This document shows, one piece after another, positions 48,676-57,606 of a stretch of DNA of 64,000 nucleotides (its first letter is position 1; the number at the start of each line of letters is the position of its first letter). The DNA lies in assembly GCF_004362745.1 (NCBI RefSeq), contig NZ_SNXY01000007.1:496001-560000 (forward strand). Direction: 5' to 3'. The position numbers and the translations under genes were made by a program. The notes below the pieces were generated by a model that saw nothing but the letters and a program-made list of their open reading frames with translations, searched no databases and was not told the DNA's origin. This DNA is from Oharaeibacter diazotrophicus (GTDB taxonomy: Bacteria; Pseudomonadota; Alphaproteobacteria; Rhizobiales; Pleomorphomonadaceae).

Positions 48676-49491
48676 ATGACCATGAAGCGGATGACGATCG
48701 ACGAAGCCGTGCGCTGGGCTTACCGCGAGGAACTGCCGAAGAGCCGCGTCCGGGTGAAGGAGGGCGTGTTGGGTTACGGCAACGGGTCCGTTGGGCCGAA
48801 CGCCCTCGCGGACTGGTGGACGCTCCCGGACAACGCCTTCGGGGTGGTGCTCGACCCGACGAAGTTCGACGATCCCCATCCGGACGCCGTCGCGATCCAC
48901 GAGGCGGTGGTGGCGCTCGACGGCTGCCCGGTGGTCTATCCGGAGGGGGGCGAGGTCGGAGCGTGGTGCGGCGTCGACCTGCACGGGCTGGAGGTCCAGT
49001 GCGCGACCGAGGTGTTCCGGGTGATGCTGCGCCGTCGCCCGTCCGAACTGGTGCAGCAGTTTGCCATCCTCGGTCTGCCGGACATGATCGTCGACCCGCC
49101 GGAGCTGCGGTACATGACGCACGCCAATGGCCGGCCGCGGTACTTCCGCCGTCAGGTCGTCGTCGTCGAGGGCGAAGCCATCGAGCAAGAGGTCGACGGG
49201 TACGACGCCCGCGGGCGGAGGCCCTATCCCGATGCGTATCGCAAGCCCTACCTCGATCCCGATCCCGTTCCGTCGCTCGTCTGCAGGGCGAAGGCCGAAG
49301 TCTGGCGGGCGGCGATGGATGTGCTCGTCGCGGATCTCGACGGTGTGCTCGCCGAAGTCGAGGTGCTGCCCTGTCCGCTGCCGGCGCTGCCCTGGGAAGC
49401 CGCCGAACCGAGGGTGCTGCCCGACCTCCGGCCTCGGGTCGGGCCGAGGCTCGACAGGGTCGCGAAAGGGCGGAGGTCACGAGCCGCTTGA
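48676..49491 (+). CDS. hypothetical phage protein, 271 residues
   Basis: The N-terminus TIDEAVRWAYREELPKSRVR is a feature I have seen in uncharacterised proteins of alphaproteobacterial phages, encoded after the replication genes. The middle is beta-rich with several DP and PEGG turns (FDDPHPDAVAIHEAVVALDG). It has a few cysteines and no TM segment. Three ATGs (48676, 48682, 48691) are close together; the first is listed, with GGGA upstream. A strong terminator follows, so it ends the replication operon. Confidence 0.7.
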   Translation: MTMKRMTIDEAVRWAYREELPKSRVRVKEGVLGYGNGSVGPNALADWWTLPDNAFGVVLDPTKFDDPHPDAVAIHEAVVALDGCPVVYPEGGEVGAWCGVDLHGLEVQCATEVFRVMLRRRPSELVQQFAILGLPDMIVDPPELRYMTHANGRPRYFRRQVVVVEGEAIEQEVDGYDARGRRPYPDAYRKPYLDPDPVPSLVCRAKAEVWRAAMDVLVADLDGVLAEVEVLPCPLPALPWEAAEPRVLPDLRPRVGPRLDRVAKGRRSRAA

Positions 49492-49539
49492 CTTGCGGTT
49501 ATGACTTGCGGCATGTTCACTCACAGATGAAAAGGTTAA

Positions 49540-49570
49540 GGGCTCGGTTCGATCGAACCGGGCCCTTTTC
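49540..49570 (+). terminator. intrinsic terminator between replication and morphogenesis modules
   Basis: GGGCTCGGTTC (from 49540) and GAACCGGGCCC (to 49565) form a near-perfect stem with one G-U pair and a GATC loop, followed by TTTTC. It is preceded by AAAAGG, so it could work in both directions. Confidence 0.8.
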
Positions 49571-49763
49571 GTTTCCTCCCCCCTGCCTTCACCGAAGACC
49601 GGCAACGTGGCCGCGGGCCCCACGGGTCCTTCCCGGGTCCGGACGCAATGCGGGAACACGAAGGGCGGGCGTTTTCTAGTTGGACAGCGATTTCACGGGG
49701 TTGACGGCGTTGACGGGTGGACGGGACGGGGTTGACGCGGCGGGTGAGGCCGGGCGTCCCCTG

Positions 49764-50327
49764 ATGCTGTCCGTGTCGGAGCTGGCGCGCCTGAAGGGCG
49801 TCTCGAAAGAGGCGGTGTCGAAGCGGGTGCGCCGGTTCGAGGGCGACGGGGTGCTGGCGACGCAGATGGTCGGGCAGCAGAAGATGGTGCCCGTCGCCGA
49901 GTACGACCGCCTCGTCGGAGAGACCACCGACTTCGCCCAGGTCCGGACCCGCCCCGATCGCGGCGCGGATACCGGACCGTCGCGGAAGTCGACGGCCGAG
50001 GATCCGGTCCGGGCCGTCGAGGACGCGCGGCGCGCCCGGTACGCGGCCGACCGCGAGGAGATCGAGCTCGGCAAGGCGCTCGGGCAGATCCTGCTCACGG
50101 CGGACGTCGAGCGGGCGATGATGCGGTGCGCCGAGGCGCTGGTGCGCGCCATCGACAACCTGCCGCGCCGTGCCGAGGACATCGCGGGCGCGGTCGCCAA
50201 GGACGGAGTCCCCGGCGCCCGGGCGCTCCTCAAGGAAGCGGCCTACGACCTGCGCAAGGTGCTCGCGGCCGAAATGAAGCTGCTGGCGGCCGAGGACGCC
50301 GCGACTGCGAACGGAGACGATGCATGA
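49764..50327 (+). CDS. terminase small subunit-like protein (Nu1-like)
   Basis: The 187-residue reading from the ATG at 49764 begins with a winged-helix HTH (MLSVSELARLKGVSKEAVSK, RVRRFEGDGVLATQMVGQQK) like Nu1-type small terminases, which recognise the packaging site. A linker and a helical C-terminal region (ADREEIELGKALGQILLTAD, DVERAMMRCAEALVRAIDNL) that should bind the large subunit follow. A TTG at 49680 would add 28 residues; the upstream stretch has three TTGAC repeats and is more likely regulatory. It overlaps the large subunit start by four bases (ATGA). Confidence 0.8.
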   Translation: MLSVSELARLKGVSKEAVSKRVRRFEGDGVLATQMVGQQKMVPVAEYDRLVGETTDFAQVRTRPDRGADTGPSRKSTAEDPVRAVEDARRARYAADREEIELGKALGQILLTADVERAMMRCAEALVRAIDNLPRRAEDIAGAVAKDGVPGARALLKEAAYDLRKVLAAEMKLLAAEDAATANGDDA

Positions 50328-52297
50328 TCACGCCGAGCCGGGCCGCCATCGCCGTCGTGGCGGGCGTGCTCGCGGCCGTGATCGTCCCGCCGGAGCCGGT
50401 GACGCCGTCGGTTTGGGCGCGCGAGAACCTGGTGGTGCCGGACGGGCCGCTCGCGGGCGACCTCTGGGATCCCCGGCAGACGCCCTATGCGCCGGCGATC
50501 ATGGACGCGCTCGCCCCGGACAGCCCGTACAACGAGGTGGTCGTCCGCAAGTCGGCGCAGACCGGCCTGACGACGGTCATGGTCGGGTGGCTGTGCAGCT
50601 CCATGCTGTCGGCGCCCTGCCGCATGATGATCGTGCTGCCGACGATCGATGCGCTCAACGAGTTCTCGGCCGAGAAGCTGACGCCGGCGATCACGGGGAC
50701 CAAGGCGCTCCGGGACGTGGTGGCGCCGCAGACCTCGCGCAGCGGCGACGGATCGACCGCGACCCGCAAGAAGTTTCCCGGCGGCAGCTTGGTGTTGGCG
50801 AACGCCAATTCGGCGTCCGACCTCTCGTCGAAGACGATCAAGTACATCGGCTGCGACGAGGTCGACCGCTGGCCCGACGAGCTGCCCGGCCAGGGCGACC
50901 CGATGGAGCTGGTCGACGCCCGCTTCATGGCGTTCCGCGCGACGGCGGACTGGAAGAAGTTCGTCATTTCGACGCCGACGGTCGAAGGGGCGTCGCGGAT
51001 CGACGACGCGTTCCAGCGCGGCGACCAACGCCATTGGCGCATCCGGTGCCCGGGTTGCACCGAGGAGATCGCGCTGCAGTTCGAGCACCTGAAGTTCAAT
51101 CGCGAGCCGCCGTACCGGGCCTACTACGCGGCGCAGTGCTGCGGCCGGCCGATCGAAGCGCACGAACGGGCGGCGCTGATCCGCGCCGGCCGTTTCGTCG
51201 CCGACGAGCCGGGACCGCATCGTCCGCCGAGCTTCCACGTGGACACGCTGACGTCCCTCCTGGTGACGTGGGACGACATCGCCGCCAAGTGGTGGGCGGC
51301 GCAGGGCGACGAGAAGAAGCTCTCCGCCTTCGTGAACCTCTGGCTCGGCCGCACCTACCGGGTGCGCGGCGACGCGCCGGAGTGGGAACGGCTGATGGAA
51401 CGGCGCGTCGCATACGCGCGCCGGACCATCCCGGCCGGCGGACTGGTGCTGACGGGCTTCGCCGACGTCCAAGGCGCCGGCATCTGGTACGAGATCGTCG
51501 CCTGGGGGCGGGACTGTGTCTCGTGGTGCGTCGACGCCGGCTACATCGACGGCGAGACCGACGATGCCGCCGCGGGAGCATTCGCCGAGCTCGCCCGGGT
51601 GATCGAGCGGAGCTATCCGGACGCCTACGGCCGCCGCTGGACCGTGGACGCGTTCGGGGTCGACGCCGGTTACAACCAACACGTCGTCACGACCTTCGTC
51701 CGCGGCCGGCCGGACTGCTACGCGTGCAAGGGCCAGCCGGGATGGTTTCAGCCGGCGATCGGCACGGCGACGCCGGTCGACATCAACTACAAGGGCAAGA
51801 AGACCAAGAACGGCGCCCTGCTCTGGCCGGTCGGCAACTACTCTCTGAAGAGCCTGTTCTATGCGCGCCTGCGCAAGGACGGCGTGTCGGCGGGGGCGGA
51901 CGTGGACCCGCCGGGGTACTGCCACTTCGGCGACTTCCTCGACGAGGTCTATTTCCGTCAGGTCACCAGCGAAAGCGTGGTGGTGAAGAAGCGCGGCGGC
52001 CGGACGACGCGGGTGTGGGAAGAGCACGGGCCGAACCACCTGCTCGACTGCCGGGTCGGCAACATGGCGTTGGCCGAACTGCCGCATCTCGGTCTCAGCC
52101 GAATGACCGAGGACGATTGGAAGCGGCTGGCGACGGAGCGCGGCGTTCCGGAGGCGGCCCTCGACGACCTGTTCCGCCCGCGCCCGCTGGCGGCGCCGTC
52201 CGAGGCCGAGGACGTCGCCGAGGCGGCGCCGAAGCAGCCGCGCGGCGCGGCGGTGATGGCGAGCGTGCTCGCCACCCTCTCGACGCTCAACCACTGA
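50324..52297 (+). CDS. terminase large subunit, GpA family
   Basis: This 657-residue packaging motor and nuclease is of the lambda GpA type. It has the variant Walker A RKSAQTGLTT, the MIVLPTIDALNEFSAEKLTP segment, the Walker B-like YIGCDEVDRWPDE, two zinc-knuckle pairs (CPGCTEEI and CCGRP), and the nuclease part with GFADVQGAG and VDAFGVDAGY Asp residues. Length is that of GpA proteins (about 640). The ATG at 50324 is coupled to the small subunit. It cuts concatemers and threads DNA into the prohead through the portal encoded downstream. Confidence 0.93.
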   Translation: MITPSRAAIAVVAGVLAAVIVPPEPVTPSVWARENLVVPDGPLAGDLWDPRQTPYAPAIMDALAPDSPYNEVVVRKSAQTGLTTVMVGWLCSSMLSAPCRMMIVLPTIDALNEFSAEKLTPAITGTKALRDVVAPQTSRSGDGSTATRKKFPGGSLVLANANSASDLSSKTIKYIGCDEVDRWPDELPGQGDPMELVDARFMAFRATADWKKFVISTPTVEGASRIDDAFQRGDQRHWRIRCPGCTEEIALQFEHLKFNREPPYRAYYAAQCCGRPIEAHERAALIRAGRFVADEPGPHRPPSFHVDTLTSLLVTWDDIAAKWWAAQGDEKKLSAFVNLWLGRTYRVRGDAPEWERLMERRVAYARRTIPAGGLVLTGFADVQGAGIWYEIVAWGRDCVSWCVDAGYIDGETDDAAAGAFAELARVIERSYPDAYGRRWTVDAFGVDAGYNQHVVTTFVRGRPDCYACKGQPGWFQPAIGTATPVDINYKGKKTKNGALLWPVGNYSLKSLFYARLRKDGVSAGADVDPPGYCHFGDFLDEVYFRQVTSESVVVKKRGGRTTRVWEEHGPNHLLDCRVGNMALAELPHLGLSRMTEDDWKRLATERGVPEAALDDLFRPRPLAAPSEAEDVAEAAPKQPRGAAVMASVLATLSTLNH

Positions 52298-52304
52298 GGA
52301 CATC

Positions 52305-52550
52305 ATGCCGAGGACAGTGGAAGAGATCGACGCCGACATCGCGGCGCTCGAGGCGGCCCGACGCGCCCGCGTGTCGGGGACGCAGGTCGTCTCCTCGACG
52401 TTCCCGGATGCCGGAAGCGTGACCTTCGCGACCACGAGCCTCGGCGAGATCAACCGCGAGCTGGCGCGGCTCAGGATGGAGCGCGCCGGCGCCAGCGGCG
52501 AGGCCTCCGGGCTCGGCCCGATCCTGCCCGGCTTCGGAGCGCGCGCGTGA
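52305..52550 (+). CDS. gpW-like head-tail joining protein
   Basis: This 81-residue protein (TVEEIDADIAALEAARRARV, SLGEINRELARLRMERAGAS) has the size, helix pattern and position (between terminase and portal) of lambda gpW, which connects the filled head to the tail. It follows the terminase by seven bases and overlaps the portal start by four bases (GTGA). The assignment rests on position and fold pattern. Confidence 0.75.
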   Translation: MPRTVEEIDADIAALEAARRARVSGTQVVSSTFPDAGSVTFATTSLGEINRELARLRMERAGASGEASGLGPILPGFGARA

Positions 52551-54208
52551 GCAAGCCGCGCTATCGCGTCCAGGCCGGCGACAGCATGGGGGCGTCGCGG
52601 CGGCCGTCGGCCGAGCTCGTCACCGGCGTGACCGGCCGGTCGGCCTATGCGGCGGCCGACGTGTCGTCGCAGGCGATGGCGGGGTGGTATCCCCCGCTCT
52701 GGTCGCCCGATGCGGCCTGGCTACCCGAGCGGAACCTGTCGATCGCGCGCATCAGGGACATGGTGCGCTCGGAAGGCTGGGCGCAGGCCGTGTGCGACCG
52801 CTTCGTCGATCTTTCGGTCGGGTCGACCTTTCGGCTGTCGAGCAAGCCCAACGCGCGGCTGCTCGGGATCGACGTCGACGCGGCCCGGGACCTCGGCCAG
52901 CGGATCGAGGAGCGGTGGCGCGTCTACGCCGAGGACCCGACTTTTCGCTGCGACGCGCAGCGGCGGCTGAAGTTCGTGGCGTACATGGGACTCTCGGCCC
53001 GCCACCTGGTGCGCGACGGCGAGGCGACGACGCTGCTGCGGTGGATGCCGCGACGGGGTTGGGCCTATGCGACGGCCTTCCAGGCGATCGACCCGGATCG
53101 GCTGTCGACGCCGGCCGGCATGATGGACGGCGACCGGCTGCGGGGCGGGGTCGAACTCGATGCCGATGGTGCGCCGATCGCCTACCACTTCCGGCGGCGG
53201 CATCCGCACGACGTCGGGGTTGCGAGCGATCCCTTCGCGTGGGACCGCGTCGAGCGGTGGGACATGGTGGCCGGGTGGGAGCGGCCCAAGGTACTCCACG
53301 TCTACGAGATGCTGTCGGCCGAGCAGACGCGCGGCGTCTCCAAGCTGGTGGCCGGTCTCGTCAAGAGCCGCCTGCTCTCGCGCTATTCCGAGAGCGAGGT
53401 CAAGGCGGCGGCGCTCAACGGTTCGATCGTCGGGGCCTTCTACACCGAACTCGGCCCGGAGTTCGCGTCCGAGGTGCTCGGCGGCGGGGCGGGCGGCCGC
53501 GGGGTCGACTGGGACGGATGGGCGACCAGCCGCGCCAGGTACTACGACGGCCGGCGCACGATGTCGGACGCGCGGTTCATCACCGCGTTCCCGACCGACA
53601 AGTTGGAAATGAACGTCAATCCGCGCAATGTCGTAGGGTATCCGGCCTTCCAGGCTGCGTTCCTGCAGAACTTCGCCGCCAGCCTCGGGATCAGCTACGA
53701 ACAGCTGTCCATGGACTGGTCGAAGACGAACTACTCGTCGGCGCGGGCGGCCCTCAACGAGGTGTGGCGCACCATCACGCGGTTCCGGTCCCTGCTCGCC
53801 GACGGTCTCGCCCAGCCGATCTTCACGGCTTGGCTCGAGGACGCGATCGACATCGGCGACATAGAGCTGCCGCCCGGCGCGCCATCGTTCTACGACGCGC
53901 CCTACGCCTACACCCAAGCGGAGTGGATCGGGCCGCCGCGCGGCTACGTCGACCCGGTGAAGGAAGCCCAGGCGGCGCGGGAGCGGATCGCGGCGAAGAT
54001 CTCGACCCTCGAGCGCGAGATCGCCGAACAGGGCGGAGACCTGATGCTCAACCTCGCCCAGCTCGCCCGCGAGGAGGCGCTGGTCGCCGAGATGCTGCCC
54101 GGCCTCGTCGCCGCGGGCGCGACGGCCGCCGCCGACGCCACGGCGACCGAGGGCGAGGACCAGGACGCCCGCGACCGCCGCGAGCGCCTCGAGGCCGGCG
54201 CGGCCTGA
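52547..54208 (+). CDS. portal protein, lambda gpB family
   Basis: This 553-residue protein forms the dodecameric DNA entry channel of the head. Family features are DAAWLPERNLSIARIRDMVR, YMGLSARHLVRDGEATTLLR, FQAIDPDRLSTPAGM, RRRHPHDVGV, VLHVYEMLSAEQTRGVSKLV, FLQNFAASLGISYEQLSMDW and TNYSSARAALNEVWR. The C-terminal 90 residues are a coiled coil plus acidic tail. It starts with GTG at 52547 overlapping the gpW-like stop. Confidence 0.93.
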   Translation: MSKPRYRVQAGDSMGASRRPSAELVTGVTGRSAYAAADVSSQAMAGWYPPLWSPDAAWLPERNLSIARIRDMVRSEGWAQAVCDRFVDLSVGSTFRLSSKPNARLLGIDVDAARDLGQRIEERWRVYAEDPTFRCDAQRRLKFVAYMGLSARHLVRDGEATTLLRWMPRRGWAYATAFQAIDPDRLSTPAGMMDGDRLRGGVELDADGAPIAYHFRRRHPHDVGVASDPFAWDRVERWDMVAGWERPKVLHVYEMLSAEQTRGVSKLVAGLVKSRLLSRYSESEVKAAALNGSIVGAFYTELGPEFASEVLGGGAGGRGVDWDGWATSRARYYDGRRTMSDARFITAFPTDKLEMNVNPRNVVGYPAFQAAFLQNFAASLGISYEQLSMDWSKTNYSSARAALNEVWRTITRFRSLLADGLAQPIFTAWLEDAIDIGDIELPPGAPSFYDAPYAYTQAEWIGPPRGYVDPVKEAQAARERIAAKISTLEREIAEQGGDLMLNLAQLAREEALVAEMLPGLVAAGATAAADATATEGEDQDARDRRERLEAGAA

Positions 54209-54232
54209 CCACACCGCAGGATCGGAGAGACG

Positions 54233-55756
54233 ATGGACGATCTCGGGCTGACGCTCGCGGCGGTCGGACAACCGCTGCTCATGGAGCGGCGGGCGGCGGG
54301 CGCACTGGTGTCGCGCTACGCCGACGGTTTCCGCGCATCGGCCCCTGCGGGAGGCGCGGCACAGGACGGGCAGGACGCCGGCCGCAGGGCGGCGAGGCCG
54401 CTCGCCTACGCGGGCGGCGGCGAGTGGCGCGACGGCTATCGCCTCGCTGGGCGGATCGCGGTGATCGAAGTCTGCGGCATCCTGACGGCGCGGGGCTACT
54501 ACGACTGGTGGACCGAGTGCTTCGTGCCGGGGTACGCCCAGATCGGCGCCGCCTTCGCGCTGGCGCAGGCCGACCCCGACGTCGGGGCGGTGATGCTGCG
54601 GATCGACAGCCCGGGCGGTCTCGCCGACGGGGCCTTCGACCTCGCGGCCGAGATCCGCGCCGGACGCGCCCAGGCCGGCGGCAAGCCGGTGTGGGTCCAC
54701 ACGTCCTGGGCGCTGTCGGCGGCCTACGCGGTCGCCTCGGCGGCCGACCGGGTGCTGTCGACGGCGCAGGGCTACACCGGCTCGATCGGCGTGGTGGTGC
54801 TCCACGTCGACGAAAGCGAGTGGCTGGCGAAGATCGGTCTCAAGACCGAGGCGATCGAATCCTCGCCGGGCAAGACGGCGGGGGCCGCCTTCAAGCCGCT
54901 CGACGATGCGGCGCGGGCGGACATCCAGGCCGACGTCGACCAGATCGCCGGCGACTTCATCGCCTGCGTCACCGCCGGCCGCGGGCTCACCGCGGCGGCG
55001 ATCCGCGCCCAGAACGCCCGCATCTTCCTCGGCCGCCACGCCGACGCGACCCGGTCTGCCGAGGCGCTCGGCCTGATCGATGGCATCGCGACCGAGCGCG
55101 AGGCCTTCGCCTCGCTCGCCGCCAGTCTGGCGGCGTCTCCCGTCCCTTCGCCGACCAGCGGCCCCGGCGCGTCCCGGGCGAAGGCCCCCAAGACGCGCCG
55201 AGAGAGCAAGGAGAAGGCGATGAGCCTCAAGATCCAGATGGCCGGTCTCCGCGCCAAGGCGGAAGCGGGCGACGGCAACGCGCAGGAGGTGCTCGACCAG
55301 ATCGAAGCGATCCTGACGGACGAGGAGAAGAGCCTCGAGGACAAGCTCGCCGAGATCGAGGTGCTGGTGGCCGGTGCCGAGGAGGAGACCGCGGCCGAGG
55401 ACGCCGGGGAGACCGCCGAGGCCGGCGACGGCGCCCAGGCGTCGGCGAAGCGCGGAAAGCCGCGCGCCAAGGCGGCGAAGTCCGGCGGCGCCGACGGCTT
55501 CGCCGTGCTCGACCTGCCGGAGGCCAAGGGGCGCGAGCAGCTCGCGGGCCAGCTCGGCCGCAAGGTCGCGGCCGGCAAGATCTCCGTCGACGAGGCGCGC
55601 GACCTGCTCGCCGCCGCGCCGAAGGCCTCCGGCCTGCGCGAGGCGATGGCCGGGCGCGACACGCCGATCGGCCCCGGCGGCGCCGGCAAGCCGGGCGCGG
55701 CCACCCTCGCCGACAGCATGAAGGCCACCCTCGCGCGTCAGGGCATCAAGGTCTGA
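54233..55756 (+). CDS. head maturation protease (S49 family, gpC-like) fused to scaffold
   Basis: This 507-residue protein combines an S49 serine protease (residues about 70-290) with a C-terminal scaffold region. The protease shows IAVIEVCGILTARGYYDWWT, AVMLRIDSPGGLADGAFDLA, VHTSWALSAAYAVASAADRV with the nucleophile Ser, and YTGSIGVVVLHVDESEWLAK. It processes the portal and scaffold during prohead assembly. After a basic linker, the scaffold part (from about residue 330) is acidic and coiled-coil. An internal in-frame ATG with its own ribosome binding site marks a separate scaffold product, as with lambda C and Nu3. Confidence 0.92.
   Translation: MDDLGLTLAAVGQPLLMERRAAGALVSRYADGFRASAPAGGAAQDGQDAGRRAARPLAYAGGGEWRDGYRLAGRIAVIEVCGILTARGYYDWWTECFVPGYAQIGAAFALAQADPDVGAVMLRIDSPGGLADGAFDLAAEIRAGRAQAGGKPVWVHTSWALSAAYAVASAADRVLSTAQGYTGSIGVVVLHVDESEWLAKIGLKTEAIESSPGKTAGAAFKPLDDAARADIQADVDQIAGDFIACVTAGRGLTAAAIRAQNARIFLGRHADATRSAEALGLIDGIATEREAFASLAASLAASPVPSPTSGPGASRAKAPKTRRESKEKAMSLKIQMAGLRAKAEAGDGNAQEVLDQIEAILTDEEKSLEDKLAEIEVLVAGAEEETAAEDAGETAEAGDGAQASAKRGKPRAKAAKSGGADGFAVLDLPEAKGREQLAGQLGRKVAAGKISVDEARDLLAAAPKASGLREAMAGRDTPIGPGGAGKPGAATLADSMKATLARQGIKV
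55220..55756 (+). CDS. scaffold protein from internal start (Nu3-like)
   Basis: The ATG at 55220 (MSLKIQMAGLRAKAEAGDGN) is preceded by AAGGAG with seven-base spacing, inside the protease gene and in its frame. It would give a 178-residue scaffold protein: a helical, acidic section (VLDQIEAILTDEEKSLEDKL), an Ala/Lys-rich linker and a C-terminal capsid-binding helix region. Lambda makes Nu3 in the same way from within gene C. Confidence 0.75.
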   Translation: MSLKIQMAGLRAKAEAGDGNAQEVLDQIEAILTDEEKSLEDKLAEIEVLVAGAEEETAAEDAGETAEAGDGAQASAKRGKPRAKAAKSGGADGFAVLDLPEAKGREQLAGQLGRKVAAGKISVDEARDLLAAAPKASGLREAMAGRDTPIGPGGAGKPGAATLADSMKATLARQGIKV

Positions 55757-55792
55757 CCGCCCGCAACCCTCGCCGACGAAGGAGCAGCCGCC

Positions 55793-56173
55793 ATGGCCGC
55801 GCTGACCGAGAAGAAGATGATCACGGACTGGCTCAAGTACGAGGAGCCGAACCACTACAGCCGGGAGACGGTCACGATCGCCTCCGGCGCCGGCGTTCTG
55901 GCGACCGGCACCGTGCTCGCCAAGGTGACGGCGTCGGGCAAGTACGTCGCGGCGGCCGCCTCCGGCTCGGACGGGACGCAGACCGCTGTCGCGGTGCTCG
56001 TCACTCCGGTCGACGCCAGCGCTGCCGACCAGAAGGCGGTGGTGGTGGCGCGCGACGCCATCGCCGGACACGCCGGCCTGACCTGGGGCGCGACGATCAA
56101 CGATTCCACCAAGCGCGCCGCCGCGATCACCCAGCTCGCCGCCGTCGGCATCCTGGTGCGCGAGAGCGCCTGA
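55793..56173 (+). CDS. head decoration protein, lambda gpD family
   Basis: This 126-residue protein stabilises the expanded capsid as surface trimers. It starts with the gpD-like EEPNHYSRETVTIASGAGVL, then GTVLAKVTASGKYVAAA and TAVAVLVTPVDASAADQKAV, ending ITQLAAVGILVRESA. The ATG at 55793 follows AAGGAG. It lies between the protease/scaffold and the major capsid gene, as in lambda. Confidence 0.92.
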   Translation: MAALTEKKMITDWLKYEEPNHYSRETVTIASGAGVLATGTVLAKVTASGKYVAAAASGSDGTQTAVAVLVTPVDASAADQKAVVVARDAIAGHAGLTWGATINDSTKRAAAITQLAAVGILVRESA

Positions 56174-56244
56174 CACAAAGCCGCGGCGCCACCGCGGCGA
56201 TCATCGTCCCACGCCCCGCGGGGCCGCGCCGAAAGGGCCATCCC

Positions 56245-57297
56245 ATGGATCCGGAAACGATCCTCGACATCTTCAACAACGACCTGTTCTCGTCGACCTC
56301 CCTGACGTCGGCGATCTCGATCGTCCCCAACAGCTACGGCCGCATCCGCGAGCTCGGCATCTTCGCCGAGGAGGGCGTGCCGACGACGTCGGTGGCGATC
56401 TCCCGCGAGAACGACACGCTCAACCTGCTGCCGATGCGCCCGCGCGGCGGGCCGGCGAGCGTCGGCACGCGGGCCGGCGCCGACGCCCGTCCCTTCATGA
56501 TCCCGCACATCCCCCACGACGACGCGGTGCTCGCCGTCGACGTCCAGAACCGGGTGTCGCTGGCGCCGGCGCGCGGCCTGCAGAGCGTGCAGGACATGGT
56601 CAACAAGAAGCTGATCACGATCCGCAACAAGCACGCGATCACGCTGGAGCACATGCGCGCCTACGCGCTCCAGGGCCTCATCGTCGACTACGACGGCACG
56701 GTGGTGACCAACCTGTTCACCGAGTTCGGCGTCACCGAGAAGGTGGTGGACTTCGCCTTCACGACCGGGACCACCGACGTCCTGTCGGTGCTGCGCGGCG
56801 TCAGCGGCTACATGGAGGACAACCTCGAAGGCGAGGTGATGACCGGGCTGCTCGCCCTCTGCTCGCCGGAGTGGATGGATCAGCTGCTGTCGCACCCGAC
56901 CATCAAGGAGGCCTACAAGTACTACGCCAAGGAGCAGGATCCGATCACCCAGGATCTCCGCCGGCGGTTCGTCTACGCGGGCATCGTGTTCGAGGAGTAC
57001 CGCGGCGTCGCGACCAAGCTCAACGAGGACGGCTCCAAGACCTCCCGGCGCTTCATCCCCGCCAACACGGCCCGCTTCGTGCCGCTCGGGACGCAGGACG
57101 TGTTCCGGACCTACTTCGCGCCGCCGGACTTCGTCGACGCCGCCAACGTGGCGCCGCCGACGGGCCAGGAACAGCAGGTCTTCGTGGCGCCGCTCGAACG
57201 CATGAAGTTCGGCAAGGGCGTGGAGATGCACACGGAGTCGAACCCGCTGCCGATGGTCAAGCGGCCGAAGCTCCTGGTGAAGGCCACGATGTCCTGA
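56245..57297 (+). CDS. major capsid protein, lambda gpE family
   Basis: This 350-residue HK97-fold capsid protein forms the head shell. Recognised segments are FSSTSLTSAISIVPNSYGRI, PRGGPASVGTRAG, DDAVLAVDVQNRV, LTITIRNKHAITLEHMR-like helix (KLITIRNKHAITLEHMRAYA), the FTTGTTDVLSVLRG section and RRFIPANTARFVPLGTQDVF near the C-terminus. No long N-terminal delta domain is present, which agrees with the separate scaffold. GAAAGGG precedes the ATG at 56245. Confidence 0.94.
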   Translation: MDPETILDIFNNDLFSSTSLTSAISIVPNSYGRIRELGIFAEEGVPTTSVAISRENDTLNLLPMRPRGGPASVGTRAGADARPFMIPHIPHDDAVLAVDVQNRVSLAPARGLQSVQDMVNKKLITIRNKHAITLEHMRAYALQGLIVDYDGTVVTNLFTEFGVTEKVVDFAFTTGTTDVLSVLRGVSGYMEDNLEGEVMTGLLALCSPEWMDQLLSHPTIKEAYKYYAKEQDPITQDLRRRFVYAGIVFEEYRGVATKLNEDGSKTSRRFIPANTARFVPLGTQDVFRTYFAPPDFVDAANVAPPTGQEQQVFVAPLERMKFGKGVEMHTESNPLPMVKRPKLLVKATMS

Positions 57298-57390
57298 CCG
57301 ATGCGGGCCGAACCGGCCCCGCATCGAAAAACCGCCGCCGGTGCCTCGCCGACGGCGGCCCACCGGACAGGGATCATGGGGAGACCGATC

Positions 57391-57606
57391 ATGAAGCTGA
57401 AGGGACTGGCCGATGCCGGCGAGGACGCCGGCAAGATCATCACGGCCGAATGGGGCATCGGCGTCCAGCTGCTGGCGACCGGCCACTACGTCGAGGTGGA
57501 CGACGACGGCGCGAGGCTCGACGGTGTGGCCGACGAAGCGGCGAGCGACGGCTCGGGCGGCAGGGCCGCCGCCGGCAAGGCGGCCGCGAGCAAGGGCGGC
57601 GCCTGA
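57391..57606 (+). CDS. small head protein in the gpFI position
   Basis: This 71-residue protein (GKIITAEWGIGVQLLATGHY, VEVDDDGARLDGV) ends in a Gly/Ala/Lys tail. GGAG lies eight bases before the ATG at 57391, which is therefore preferred to an ATG at 57376. It occupies the place of lambda FI between capsid and FII-like genes; similarity is only positional. Confidence 0.65.
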   Translation: MKLKGLADAGEDAGKIITAEWGIGVQLLATGHYVEVDDDGARLDGVADEAASDGSGGRAAAGKAAASKGGA

